The position numbers were made by a program, and so were the translations under genes. From Thalassotalea psychrophila (GTDB lineage: Bacteria; Pseudomonadota; Gammaproteobacteria; Enterobacterales; Alteromonadaceae), in the NCBI RefSeq assembly GCF_031583595.1, contig NZ_CP134145.1:4278001-4342000 (forward strand): DNA of 64,000 nt, in the 5' to 3' direction. Position 1 is the stretch's first letter, and each line of letters opens with the position of its first letter. The notes beneath the pieces are model-generated. The model saw only the letters and a program-made list of their open reading frames with translations, searched no databases and had not been told where the DNA came from. Shown piece after piece: positions 44,949-53,431 of the stretch.

Positions 44949-47498
44949 ATGTCTAACAAATATGCCCGTAGTCGCACACCGTCGACACAAACATTCCATA
45001 AAAGCTCTGTGGCGAAAGCCATTTCAGCAGCCATTATCACATCAATGATTTCACTCCCTCTTTTTGCAGAAGAAGTAGAAGAAGAAGAAATTGAAACTAT
45101 CATGGTTACTGCAACCAAAAAAAGTGAAACCCTTCAAGAAGTACCTTTGGCAATGACCGCCTTAACCGGTGACTTTATACAGGGTGTGCACCTTACCGAT
45201 GCCATGGATTTGGTTGCTTATTCTCCCGGCGTTAGTGGTGCCACTCAAAATAGTTTCCTTGACGCATTAAACGTTCGAGGTATACGAAGTCAAGACTATG
45301 GTTCAGGTGGAGACCCTTCTCTTGGTTTTTTTAAAAATGATCAATATGAAGGGCGTGCAGGCTCGGCGATAAGTACATTATTTGACATGAACCGCGCCGA
45401 AATCATCAATGGTCCGCAGGGATTTTTATTTGGTCGTAATGCCATTGGCGGTGCAATTAGCGTTCACACCAATGAGGCTCAAATAGATGGAGAGGAAGCT
45501 AGTTTTGACGTTGACTTAGGTGATTACAGCCTTATGAAACTTAATGGCGCAATAAATGTACCTATTAATGATAATTTGGCGATGAGGTTTGCTGGTGTTT
45601 ATCACACTCAAGAATCTCATATCGAAAATGAGAACAAAGATGATAAGGTACAAGATACCGATGTTCTTGCTGCTCGTTGGTCAACAACATTTGAAAAAGA
45701 TGATCTTAGAATAACAACCATGGTTGAGTATGAAGACCGAGTATACCCAGCGGGTTTATATCGTTTCATAGAAAAAGGTGAACTGTGGGAAGAATATGAT
45801 AAAGTTTGGGAAGGTAACCGAGGTGGAGATCGCGACCTTGATACAAATTCTCACTGGGGATTAAAAGATGAAGCACAAGTACTTAACCTACAGGTAAAAC
45901 TTGTACAAGAATTTGACTTTGCTGATTTAACCGTTAATGCCGGTTATAAAGATCACGATTATTTGTATACTGAGCAATGGACCCCCAGCCCTCTTGAATC
46001 TGGTTCATGGAAAGTTGATCAAACCGGTGATTATACGCAAGCTGAATTACGCTTAAGTTCCAACGGAACTGGACCACTTTCATGGTATGTTGGTACTTCA
46101 CTCTATGAAGAAAATCTTGACGTTGATACCCTAAACCAAATGAGTGATGAATTTATATGTGATTATTATAGCGCTTATTATAATGATTACGATGAAAGCA
46201 CTAATTACTTTCCAAGCTTAGAAGGTTCACAATCAGGTCATTGTGAAAACTTATATAACAACTCACTTGCCTATCACGGTCCAGGATATTATGGATTCGA
46301 TCCTACCGATGGATACTATGGGGTTAATTATTACTTCCCTCATCTAAGTAGCCCTTATGGCCGAGCAGACGATAAGGTCTTTGAAAATAGTTATGTTAAT
46401 GCTAAAAACGATGGTTGGGCAGCGTATGCTAATTTAGATTATCAAATTACTGACACTATAAATATAGAAATAGGTATTCGTCATACCGTTGACAATAAAG
46501 AATTTAACAACGCCCAAGAAGTCATTGACAGCAACGGTAATCAAACAGTCTACTCAGGTACACCAGGCTATAATGCTGCAAGCGTCTGGAATATTGGTGG
46601 CACAACTGCACTAGACGCAAATGGCAACCCTATAGAAATTAAGACTAAGAAAGACTGGGATAATACGTCAATGAAATACTTGATAAGATGGCAACCCACA
46701 GACGAAATGATGTTCTATGCCAGCTTCACCGAAGGTTACAAATCAGGTGGTTTTAATTCGCATAATTTTGAAGGTAGAGATGGATCAGCGCTATCTCAAC
46801 AACCAAATTTAACCAACGAGCTAGCCCAAAGTGTAGCCTTTGGTGAAGAAAGTATCGACTCTTATGAGCTTGGTTATAAAGACACTTGGTTTGATTTCAC
46901 CGACATTCGTCTGACTGTATACAGCTATGAATACGATGGACTTCAAGTATCAACTCGAGTGGAAGGTGAAGGTGGCCAAACAATTATTTCTAATCTCGGT
47001 TTGACTGAAGCTAATGGCTTCGAACTCGCTACCAATACCCCTTTAGGTGAATACTTCAATCTTATGTTCAACTATAGCTACCTCGATTCTGATATCAACG
47101 AAGTTCCCGAAGATGACTGTTCTGGTGAGATAGGAGAATGTAATGGCAACAAAATACCTTGGGCCCCAGAAACGAGTGGTTCCATGGTACTTAATGGTTT
47201 TTTCCCACTTGACAGCGGCGCGACAATTACCACCAGTATAGAAAGCTATTGGGAAGATGAACACGGTGGCGGTTATATGTTCGACGAAGTTAGAATAATA
47301 GAGGCATCACAAACCTGGAATGCACGTATAGGGTATGAATCATCAGCAAACTGGTATGTACAAGCTTATGTTGATAATTTATTAGATGAAACTAACTTTG
47401 ATAGTAGTTACGGTGGAGGGGCAAACTACCCATCGACTCATTGGGCCGCATGGAAACCTCGCAGTTATGGTCTACGTTTTGGCATGAGCTGGAATTAA
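44949..47498 (+). CDS. TonB-dependent outer-membrane receptor
   Basis: The 849-residue protein has an extended signal region (Ala/Ile-rich stretch about 22-42, ending LFAEE), a TonB box (ETIMVTATK near 50), a plug domain (about 60-170; VPLAMTALTGDFI, LNVRGIRSQDYG, NGPQGFLFGRNAIGGAISV) and a 22-strand beta-barrel ending in an aromatic residue pattern (LRFGMSWN). It follows the type of receptors that import organic nutrients in alteromonads. GAGG lies 6-7 bp before the ATG, and a strong terminator follows. It is the likely entry point of the cluster's substrate; which one is unknown. Confidence 0.94.
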   Translation: MSNKYARSRTPSTQTFHKSSVAKAISAAIITSMISLPLFAEEVEEEEIETIMVTATKKSETLQEVPLAMTALTGDFIQGVHLTDAMDLVAYSPGVSGATQNSFLDALNVRGIRSQDYGSGGDPSLGFFKNDQYEGRAGSAISTLFDMNRAEIINGPQGFLFGRNAIGGAISVHTNEAQIDGEEASFDVDLGDYSLMKLNGAINVPINDNLAMRFAGVYHTQESHIENENKDDKVQDTDVLAARWSTTFEKDDLRITTMVEYEDRVYPAGLYRFIEKGELWEEYDKVWEGNRGGDRDLDTNSHWGLKDEAQVLNLQVKLVQEFDFADLTVNAGYKDHDYLYTEQWTPSPLESGSWKVDQTGDYTQAELRLSSNGTGPLSWYVGTSLYEENLDVDTLNQMSDEFICDYYSAYYNDYDESTNYFPSLEGSQSGHCENLYNNSLAYHGPGYYGFDPTDGYYGVNYYFPHLSSPYGRADDKVFENSYVNAKNDGWAAYANLDYQITDTINIEIGIRHTVDNKEFNNAQEVIDSNGNQTVYSGTPGYNAASVWNIGGTTALDANGNPIEIKTKKDWDNTSMKYLIRWQPTDEMMFYASFTEGYKSGGFNSHNFEGRDGSALSQQPNLTNELAQSVAFGEESIDSYELGYKDTWFDFTDIRLTVYSYEYDGLQVSTRVEGEGGQTIISNLGLTEANGFELATNTPLGEYFNLMFNYSYLDSDINEVPEDDCSGEIGECNGNKIPWAPETSGSMVLNGFFPLDSGATITTSIESYWEDEHGGGYMFDEVRIIEASQTWNARIGYESSANWYVQAYVDNLLDETNFDSSYGGGANYPSTHWAAWKPRSYGLRFGMSWN

Positions 47499-47533
47499 GA
47501 TCCCGGTTTAGCTAAATAACCAACAAAGCAAAA

Positions 47534-47562
47534 ACCAGTAGCAGTGCTACTGGTTTTTTTTG
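47534..47562 (+). terminator. rho-independent terminator after the TonB receptor
   Basis: ACCAGTAGC (47534-47542) pairs with GCTACTGGT (47546-47554) around AGT, followed by eight T residues. It lies 35 bp after the receptor stop. Confidence 0.92.
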
Positions 47563-47621
47563 CCTTACAGGATGTGAGGTATGTTGAAGGAGGATCGTTT
47601 GTTTCTATGCACGTTTAAACT

Positions 47622-47760
47622 GCAGGAGGTTCCATCCAAAAGCATGATGGAATGACGTGGTTAATTGTTTCTTATTCTTTGAAACACCATTGATTTTGCT
47701 AAAGAGCCCCGTCATCGAGGAGCTCAAGCGACATCGGGGACCTCATTGAACGAGCTGTGG
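47622..47760. repeat. GTCATC-type repeat pair in a convergent gap
   Basis: The arm at 47708-47760 (CCGTCATCGAGGAGCTC, GACATCGGGGACCTC) matches the inverted arm of the 22.8-kb element almost word for word. A more degenerate inverted arm, GGAGGTTCC..GGAATGACG, lies at 47625-47657. The gap 47563-47809 holds no gene. Confidence 0.6.
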
Positions 47761-47809
47761 TTTGAAAAGATAAGCTACTTGTTCATTTAAACAACTAACA
47801 ACATCTAAA

Positions 47810-49675
47810 TTAATGACACTGCCACTTGCCTTGCGATTTTTTACAATAATCCGGTGCGCCACGTTGCTCCCATAGTTCAATCAATCCGCGCTTCTTCGCC
47901 AACTTTATAAAATATGGGTGAGCGGTAAAACCAGTATTACGATAAATTAAGCCTTCGAAAATCCGACTATCGGCATCACTTACATCCTGCCCGGCGGCAT
48001 AGCGCTCGAATATTAACTGGTAATATCTATCTAAATGCCCGTATTGCAAATACCAAAACAATAACACTTGACGCATTTCATAGGCTCGTTCTTTCGGAAC
48101 TGAATTTATAATTTTTGGGATTTCGCGATCTAAGTTTGCTTCCCCTGTTTCAGGATCACTGGCAGCGAGTGACAACGGCCTTACCCATTGCCATGGTAAA
48201 CCTAGTTGTTGCATATTTTTTTCGAAGTATTGCAAGCTTTGCTCTTGCTGGTTTTCTAAACGGCTCAAATATGCAAGATTAAAGTGAGCTAAAGTTCCTG
48301 AGAGTTGCGCGGAAAGTTTTAATGCATCAATCGCTTCATCTCTTCGGCCCAGCGCCATCATATTAGTAAAAACATACCACTGCGCGTTGCTCGATAATGG
48401 GTCAACGTCAACCAGTTGCTGCGATAATTTAAGTGCTTCATTGAAATATCCAGCTATTAATAGATCCCAAATGAGCATTTCCAGAGCCATGACATTATTA
48501 GGTTGTCGCTTTAACAATCGATAAAGATTAATAATTCCTTCATATTGCTGCCAGCTGCCCGAGCTAAGTTTGGAAAAGATACTGGCCATTATAAGAGATG
48601 GGTCGTGTTGTAGCGCATTATTGGCAGCATTAGCCATATGTTCCATCGCACTTAGTGAGTCAAGGGTATTGCCCCAGCGCTCATAATAGCTATAAGCAAG
48701 CAATTCATAAGCTTCAGCAAAAGTTGGATCAAGCTTTACCGCTATTTTTAAATTGCTTTCCGCGCTTTTGGTATCCCAACTGCTCATCGCATCTTTGGCT
48801 TTTAAATAATAACCATAGGCTTCAATATTTTCTGTTGGCCTACCACGTGTTGGTACAAGTACATGAACCTGTAATGCCTCTAAAATAGCCTTAGCGACAC
48901 TATCTTGTACGGCAAAGATATCGGTTAAGGTATGATCATAACTTTGCGACCATAAATGCGTACCAGTTTCTACATCAATCAATTGTGCAGTAATGCGCAC
49001 TCTCTCACCCGATTTTCGCACCGAGCCTTCAAGCACAGTTTTGGTATTAAGTGCTTTACCAATCACTCTTAAGTCTTCATTTTTACCTTTAAAGGCAAAA
49101 GATGATGTGCGGCCGATAACTTTTAAACTCGGCACTTGTGCCAACAGGTTTAGGATTTCTTCCGATAGTCCGTCGGAAAAATACTCCTGTTCAGGGTCCG
49201 ATGACATGTTTACAAAAGGCAATACGGCTATCGATTTTTCGCTTTCTTCGATAGCTCTATCTTGGATAGACGACTTACCAACCGAGGCGATAGCTGTAGC
49301 TGGCTGATTACTTGCCTGCAAATTTTGACGAATGCGACTTTCATAGAAAAAGTAAAATGCGACGATTACCAATAAGCCAATAATAACAAAATCAATTTTA
49401 CGCCCAGTTTGATCGGCAATAGAATGCTCGCGTTCCACACGAGACTCACGTTTTATGCCTTCGGGGGTAAGTTCAAATGCCCAGGCAAAAATCAGCACGA
49501 ACGGAAACGCAATTAAGCCCAAGAAAAACACCAGTGAATGCACCCAGTCGGGCAGCTGTAAAATTGGTAGAAGCAACGCCGAAACCTGCAAAACTATCCA
49601 GGCAACAACTAGATATGCAATTGCTACCTTAAAAACATTTCGACGTTTAAGTTCTTTAAAAAGAGAATTAGCCAA
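47810..49675 (-). CDS. membrane protein with TolB-like and TPR domains
   Basis: The 621-residue protein starts at a TTG (49675). The N-terminus LFKELKRRNVFKVAIAYLVVAWIVLQVS is the conserved opening of a large family of one- or two-span membrane proteins, which supports this unusual start. Spans are at about 16-38, 42-66 and 93-110. A FlgO/TolB N-terminal-like domain follows (about 147-265; SIAVLPFVNMSSDPEQEYFSDGLSEEIL, NTKTVLEGSVRKSGERVRITAQLID), then TPR repeats to the end. Related proteins sometimes carry DNA-binding or cyclase domains, which are absent here. It may be a signalling or scaffolding protein; function unknown. Confidence 0.8.
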   Translation of the reverse strand: MANSLFKELKRRNVFKVAIAYLVVAWIVLQVSALLLPILQLPDWVHSLVFFLGLIAFPFVLIFAWAFELTPEGIKRESRVEREHSIADQTGRKIDFVIIGLLVIVAFYFFYESRIRQNLQASNQPATAIASVGKSSIQDRAIEESEKSIAVLPFVNMSSDPEQEYFSDGLSEEILNLLAQVPSLKVIGRTSSFAFKGKNEDLRVIGKALNTKTVLEGSVRKSGERVRITAQLIDVETGTHLWSQSYDHTLTDIFAVQDSVAKAILEALQVHVLVPTRGRPTENIEAYGYYLKAKDAMSSWDTKSAESNLKIAVKLDPTFAEAYELLAYSYYERWGNTLDSLSAMEHMANAANNALQHDPSLIMASIFSKLSSGSWQQYEGIINLYRLLKRQPNNVMALEMLIWDLLIAGYFNEALKLSQQLVDVDPLSSNAQWYVFTNMMALGRRDEAIDALKLSAQLSGTLAHFNLAYLSRLENQQEQSLQYFEKNMQQLGLPWQWVRPLSLAASDPETGEANLDREIPKIINSVPKERAYEMRQVLLFWYLQYGHLDRYYQLIFERYAAGQDVSDADSRIFEGLIYRNTGFTAHPYFIKLAKKRGLIELWEQRGAPDYCKKSQGKWQCH

Positions 49676-49744
49676 GCAACCTATCCCGTTATGTTTCCCT
49701 GTTATGCAACTAATAACGTTTTAATTAGTGTGCGCTAATGAGTA

Positions 49745-49906
49745 ATACCAATTCTATTAATTTTAAGTTCTATTTTTGAATGAGGAAAAACGGATTAATA
49801 CAAGGCATAAAATTTCATAAGTAGTTATTCTACTTAAGAATTTTATAACGCCGTAGTTATTCGTTTTAACCAATCAAAATGATCAGATAATTGATGGACT
49901 TGGTAT
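49745..49906. repeat. ATACCA-ended palindromic element (MITE-like), 162 bp
   Basis: The left end ATACCAATTCTATTAATTT and the inverse of the right end ATACCAAGTCCATCAATTA mark a long imperfect inverted repeat. The arms continue through GAAAAACGGATTAATAC..TAAAATTTC and its counterpart to a centre near AAGTAGTTATTCTACTT. It has no coding capacity. Elements of this kind are scattered in Alteromonadales genomes. It lies between the TolB/TPR and MOSC genes. Confidence 0.75.
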
Positions 49907-49936
49907 ATCTATAAAGTATAGACCTAGCTTTATGAT

Positions 49937-50533
49937 TTATCTGCTTTGGTTTAATTGATTGGTCACCCACAATGGTGGCTGATAAACTTCTACAATAACT
50001 TCGTCATTAACACAAATTTTACCTGCGACTTCAATAACACCAACTAGACCTCGAGTAAATATGGCCGCTTGTGAAAATGTATTTTTTGCTAATGGCTCTC
50101 CTGAATTACAGGTGAAAGCCGCGGCAATTTTCTCACTCATTTCCGAGCATGGAGGGTTGTACTCTTCAACCATGAGCTGCGCCCCTGATGAGAATTTTAA
50201 GATTGTTCCCTTTGGTAATAACGATAACTTAGGGATTCCCTTAAAGCACAGGTTAACACTTAGGTCAGCCGCCGTAAGTTGCCTGGTTAAGTCCATGCGC
50301 TCACTGATACTTTCCAGTTCTTCCACAGACATGGCTGACCATTGTCTTTCGTTACGCCTCTCGGTTCCTTGTGCTTGTTTATCACCCGCCCAAGTTTCTC
50401 TTGATATTGAACGGTGCCTGTCGCCAACAAAACCATCTAATTCAGCCTGCACCGAATCACAGCTATGCTTGGATAACTCTTCATCTTTAGTGCCAATATT
50501 CACTTCGACGACGTGACCTATAAGCTTATTCAT
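49937..50533 (-). CDS. MOSC-domain protein
   Basis: The 198-residue protein has the MOSC fold (PF03473) signs: GFVGDRHRSISR near 35, RQWSAMSVEELESI near 63, LTAADLSVNLCFKGIPKLSLLPKGTIL near 87, and the Cys-containing YNPPCSEM near 125, whose Cys is the usual sulfur/Mo-cofactor-interacting residue. MOSC proteins take part in molybdenum-cofactor sulfuration or in metabolite reduction such as YiiM. It is last in the leftward GcvT/PYROXD2 run, 38 bp after the GcvT-like gene, so it could serve that pathway, for instance on a hydroxylated amine. Confidence 0.78.
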   Translation of the reverse strand: MNKLIGHVVEVNIGTKDEELSKHSCDSVQAELDGFVGDRHRSISRETWAGDKQAQGTERRNERQWSAMSVEELESISERMDLTRQLTAADLSVNLCFKGIPKLSLLPKGTILKFSSGAQLMVEEYNPPCSEMSEKIAAAFTCNSGEPLAKNTFSQAAIFTRGLVGVIEVAGKICVNDEVIVEVYQPPLWVTNQLNQSR

Positions 50534-50571
50534 GCTGATTCCTTTCGTTGATTTGTTAATACGTTGCTTTG

Positions 50572-51801
50572 TTAATACTTTAATGGCGGAGTGATTTTTG
50601 CCCGCTCAGGAGTCCAAAATGGCTTTTTCACTACAGTACATTTCATCACTATGTGGTGATGGCGTAATTCTTTGGTGTAGTATATTTCAGCCCAGATATC
50701 GCCCTTTAAATACTTAGTTTCTATCATAGCCAGAGCGATATTGGCTTTTACAATTGGCGACCACATGGTTGAGGTAATATAGCCGATATGAGTGTCGCAC
50801 TTTTTATTGTTATAAAGGTAGGCTTCCTCCGCAGATTTGTTGCCTTCAATATCAAGTTTAATCAAAGTGTATTCTGGGCCCTGCTGCTTTTCTTTGAGCA
50901 AGGCTTTACGACCATTAAAATGTGGCTTTTTGAAATCGACCAACCAGCCTAAACTTAACTGAAATGGTGTGTGGTCGTATTGAAAGTGTACGGTTTTTAA
51001 TGCTTCGTTAAACTCAAGTCCAGGCATAATAAAGCCAGCTTCAAGACGCGCCATATTAGTGGCAACTTCACCATAAGGATGAATATTATAATCTTCTCCG
51101 GCGCTATAGAGAGTATCCCAAAGATCAAGGGCTAACTCTGGCGCTATCCAAAGCTCATAACCTAAATCGCCAGTAAAACCGGTGCGAGAGACCATTAAGG
51201 TTTTACTATCATCACCATTAAAAGGAAAGTGCATAATTCCAAATGGTTTTAGAGTTTCTATGCCATCAAGCCCCATTTTTTTCAATACTTCACAACTGGT
51301 AGGCCCTTGAAAAGATAAGGCGGCAATATTGTCAGACATATCTGTTATGGTTACATCACTAAAGCCAAAAGCACTTTTTTTAAACCAGGCAACACAAGGA
51401 CTGCCACAGGTTAACATGAAAGAATCAGGCCCCAGTCTAAAGATAGCACCATCGTCTATCATTCGACCTTCATCAGTACACCAACAACAGTAGGTTACCC
51501 TGTCTACGTTTAATTTTGCCACATCACGAGTGACCATGCGGTTCAGCATCGCCTCAGCATCTTTACCAGAAATGTAGTATTTTTGCATTGGGCAAATATC
51601 GTAGGTTGCACAACTGTTGCGTATACAAAAATATTCATATTCGGCATCATAATAACTATTGGCAAACTTGAAACCATTCCATACAGTCCAATCGTCACGT
51701 ACATTAAGCGCTTGTTGGCGAGGGTGAAACGGAGTCTGTCTTAATTGTTCATCGAGTTGTGTAACACTCATTTCATTGTGAGATTTCATAGTAGTATTCA
51801 T
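50572..51801 (-). CDS. stand-alone GcvT-like aminomethyltransferase (copy 2)
   Basis: The ATG at 51801, 7 bp past the previous stop, gives 409 residues. GcvT-fold motifs are YDICPMQKYYISG near 65, GRMIDDGAIFRLG near 113 (folate-binding Asp position), GFTGDLGYELWIAP near 210 and NMARLEAGFIMPGLEFN near 248. It shares the NSYYDAEYEY-type opening and overall layout with copy 1 at 34416 but is clearly divergent. It is coupled to PYROXD2-like copies 3 and 4, giving the same pairing of flavoenzyme and folate protein seen in the rightward block. Confidence 0.82.
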   Translation of the reverse strand: MNTTMKSHNEMSVTQLDEQLRQTPFHPRQQALNVRDDWTVWNGFKFANSYYDAEYEYFCIRNSCATYDICPMQKYYISGKDAEAMLNRMVTRDVAKLNVDRVTYCCWCTDEGRMIDDGAIFRLGPDSFMLTCGSPCVAWFKKSAFGFSDVTITDMSDNIAALSFQGPTSCEVLKKMGLDGIETLKPFGIMHFPFNGDDSKTLMVSRTGFTGDLGYELWIAPELALDLWDTLYSAGEDYNIHPYGEVATNMARLEAGFIMPGLEFNEALKTVHFQYDHTPFQLSLGWLVDFKKPHFNGRKALLKEKQQGPEYTLIKLDIEGNKSAEEAYLYNNKKCDTHIGYITSTMWSPIVKANIALAMIETKYLKGDIWAEIYYTKELRHHHIVMKCTVVKKPFWTPERAKITPPLKY

Positions 51802-51807
51802 CTGCAA

Positions 51808-53430
51808 TTACTCATCATAAAAAGAATCTTCAGGAACCGTATTTGGTTTCTTCAAATCCATCAATATTTCACGTGCCGCATTTGCGCCACAAGCTGCAGA
51901 CACCCCACCGCCAGGATGAGTTGATGCACCGCACATATACATATTCTTGATTGGCATTCGGTATTGGCCGTACCCGGGAAACGGTCGATTGAAAAACAGT
52001 TGATCGATAGTTAGTTCGCCTTGGAAAATATTGCCTTCGGTTAATCCAACCTCTCCTTCTATTTCTACCGGGGTTCTGATCTCTTTATGAACAATTAAGT
52101 CTTTAAAACCAGGACTGTAACGTTCTATTTTATCAATAACCGTTTGCCCAAACGCTTCTTTTTGCTGGGCATTCCAACCACCTCCGGCCAGTGTAGGAGG
52201 ACAATATTGGACGAAACACGACATCCAATGTTTGCCCGGAGGAGCAACCGTAGGATCCCAAGCTGAAGGAATGATTGTTTCAACAAAAGGGTCATCTGAA
52301 AATCGATTATGCTTCCAACAATCATAGGCACGCTCCATCGTCTCCAGTGAACCAACAAAACCTTGTCCACCCCGATTGATAAAGCGATTATCAGGCAGGT
52401 TAATAAATTTAGGTAAACCAGATAAAGCAATGTTTACCTTACCTGACGAGCCACGGATTTTAAAATTCTCGGCTTTTTTATAAATTCCTTCAGGTAAATC
52501 TTTTTTATCCAGACATTTGGTAAAGGTACGTTTGGCATCTAAGTTTGAAACTACAATATCGGCGTAAAGATCATCACCGTTTTCCAGTACTACACCGATG
52601 GCTTTGCCATTTTCGACCAATATTTTATCAACACCAGCACCAGTTCTAATTTCACCGCCAAATGATTTAAACGCACTGGCGATAGCATTAGAAATTGCTC
52701 CCATGCCGCCTCGGGCTAAACCCCAAGCGCCAATGTTACCATCCATATCACCCATAACATGATGCAATAGAATATAGGCAGACCCTGGTGAGTAAACCCC
52801 CAGTGCTGTACCTATAATGCCCGGGCTGGCCATAGTTGCCTTGATCAGATCGTTTTCAAAATAATCATCTAAAAATTCTTCCGCACTGGTGGTGAAAAAA
52901 CGCATGTATTCATAAAGCTCTTTCTCACCTAACGACCAGAACTGTTTTGCCAACCACAGCAACTCTTGAATATCGCGAGGTTTAAATGAGGTTGGATCTG
53001 GCGGCGTACGCATCAAAGTTTTGCGAATAAGTTGCGCATAGCGGCTTAAATCCGCCTGAAAACGAAACATTGAATCGGCATCGTGGGCAGAATGTTTACG
53101 CAAGTGGTTGTAAGCTACATCACCATTGCCGTAATGAATTAATGGCTGACCTTTGTCATCATAGTTAACAGTACCAATGTATGGAACAAGTACTAGTCCA
53201 TGCTTGGTCAGGTTAAGATCTCGATGCACAGTTTGGCGAAGCATACTCGACATATAAGAGCAGCTTGAATATAGCCAGCCATCGTGCATTTCACGAGAAA
53301 CTGCGGCGCCGCCGATATAGTCATTTTTTTCCAGTACCAAAACATTAAGGCCGGCTTTAGCTAAGTAGGCGCCATTGGTTAAACCGTTATGCCCTGCACC
53401 AATAATAATAGCGTCGTATTTCTTATTCAT
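51808..53430 (-). CDS. PYROXD2-like FAD oxidoreductase (copy 3)
   Basis: The 540-residue protein has AIIIGAGHNGLTNGAYL near 7-23, GGAAVSREM near 42, GARGGMGAISNAIA-like stretch near 235 and the C-terminal signature MYMCGASTHPGGGVSAACGANAARE. The Gly-His-Asn of the other copies' second signature is here Gly-Ala-Asn. Its start lies only 1 bp after the stop of copy 4 (53432) and its stop 7 bp before the GcvT-like start, so translation is probably coupled. Substrate unknown. Confidence 0.85.
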   Translation of the reverse strand: MNKKYDAIIIGAGHNGLTNGAYLAKAGLNVLVLEKNDYIGGAAVSREMHDGWLYSSCSYMSSMLRQTVHRDLNLTKHGLVLVPYIGTVNYDDKGQPLIHYGNGDVAYNHLRKHSAHDADSMFRFQADLSRYAQLIRKTLMRTPPDPTSFKPRDIQELLWLAKQFWSLGEKELYEYMRFFTTSAEEFLDDYFENDLIKATMASPGIIGTALGVYSPGSAYILLHHVMGDMDGNIGAWGLARGGMGAISNAIASAFKSFGGEIRTGAGVDKILVENGKAIGVVLENGDDLYADIVVSNLDAKRTFTKCLDKKDLPEGIYKKAENFKIRGSSGKVNIALSGLPKFINLPDNRFINRGGQGFVGSLETMERAYDCWKHNRFSDDPFVETIIPSAWDPTVAPPGKHWMSCFVQYCPPTLAGGGWNAQQKEAFGQTVIDKIERYSPGFKDLIVHKEIRTPVEIEGEVGLTEGNIFQGELTIDQLFFNRPFPGYGQYRMPIKNMYMCGASTHPGGGVSAACGANAAREILMDLKKPNTVPEDSFYDE

Positions 53431-53431
53431 A

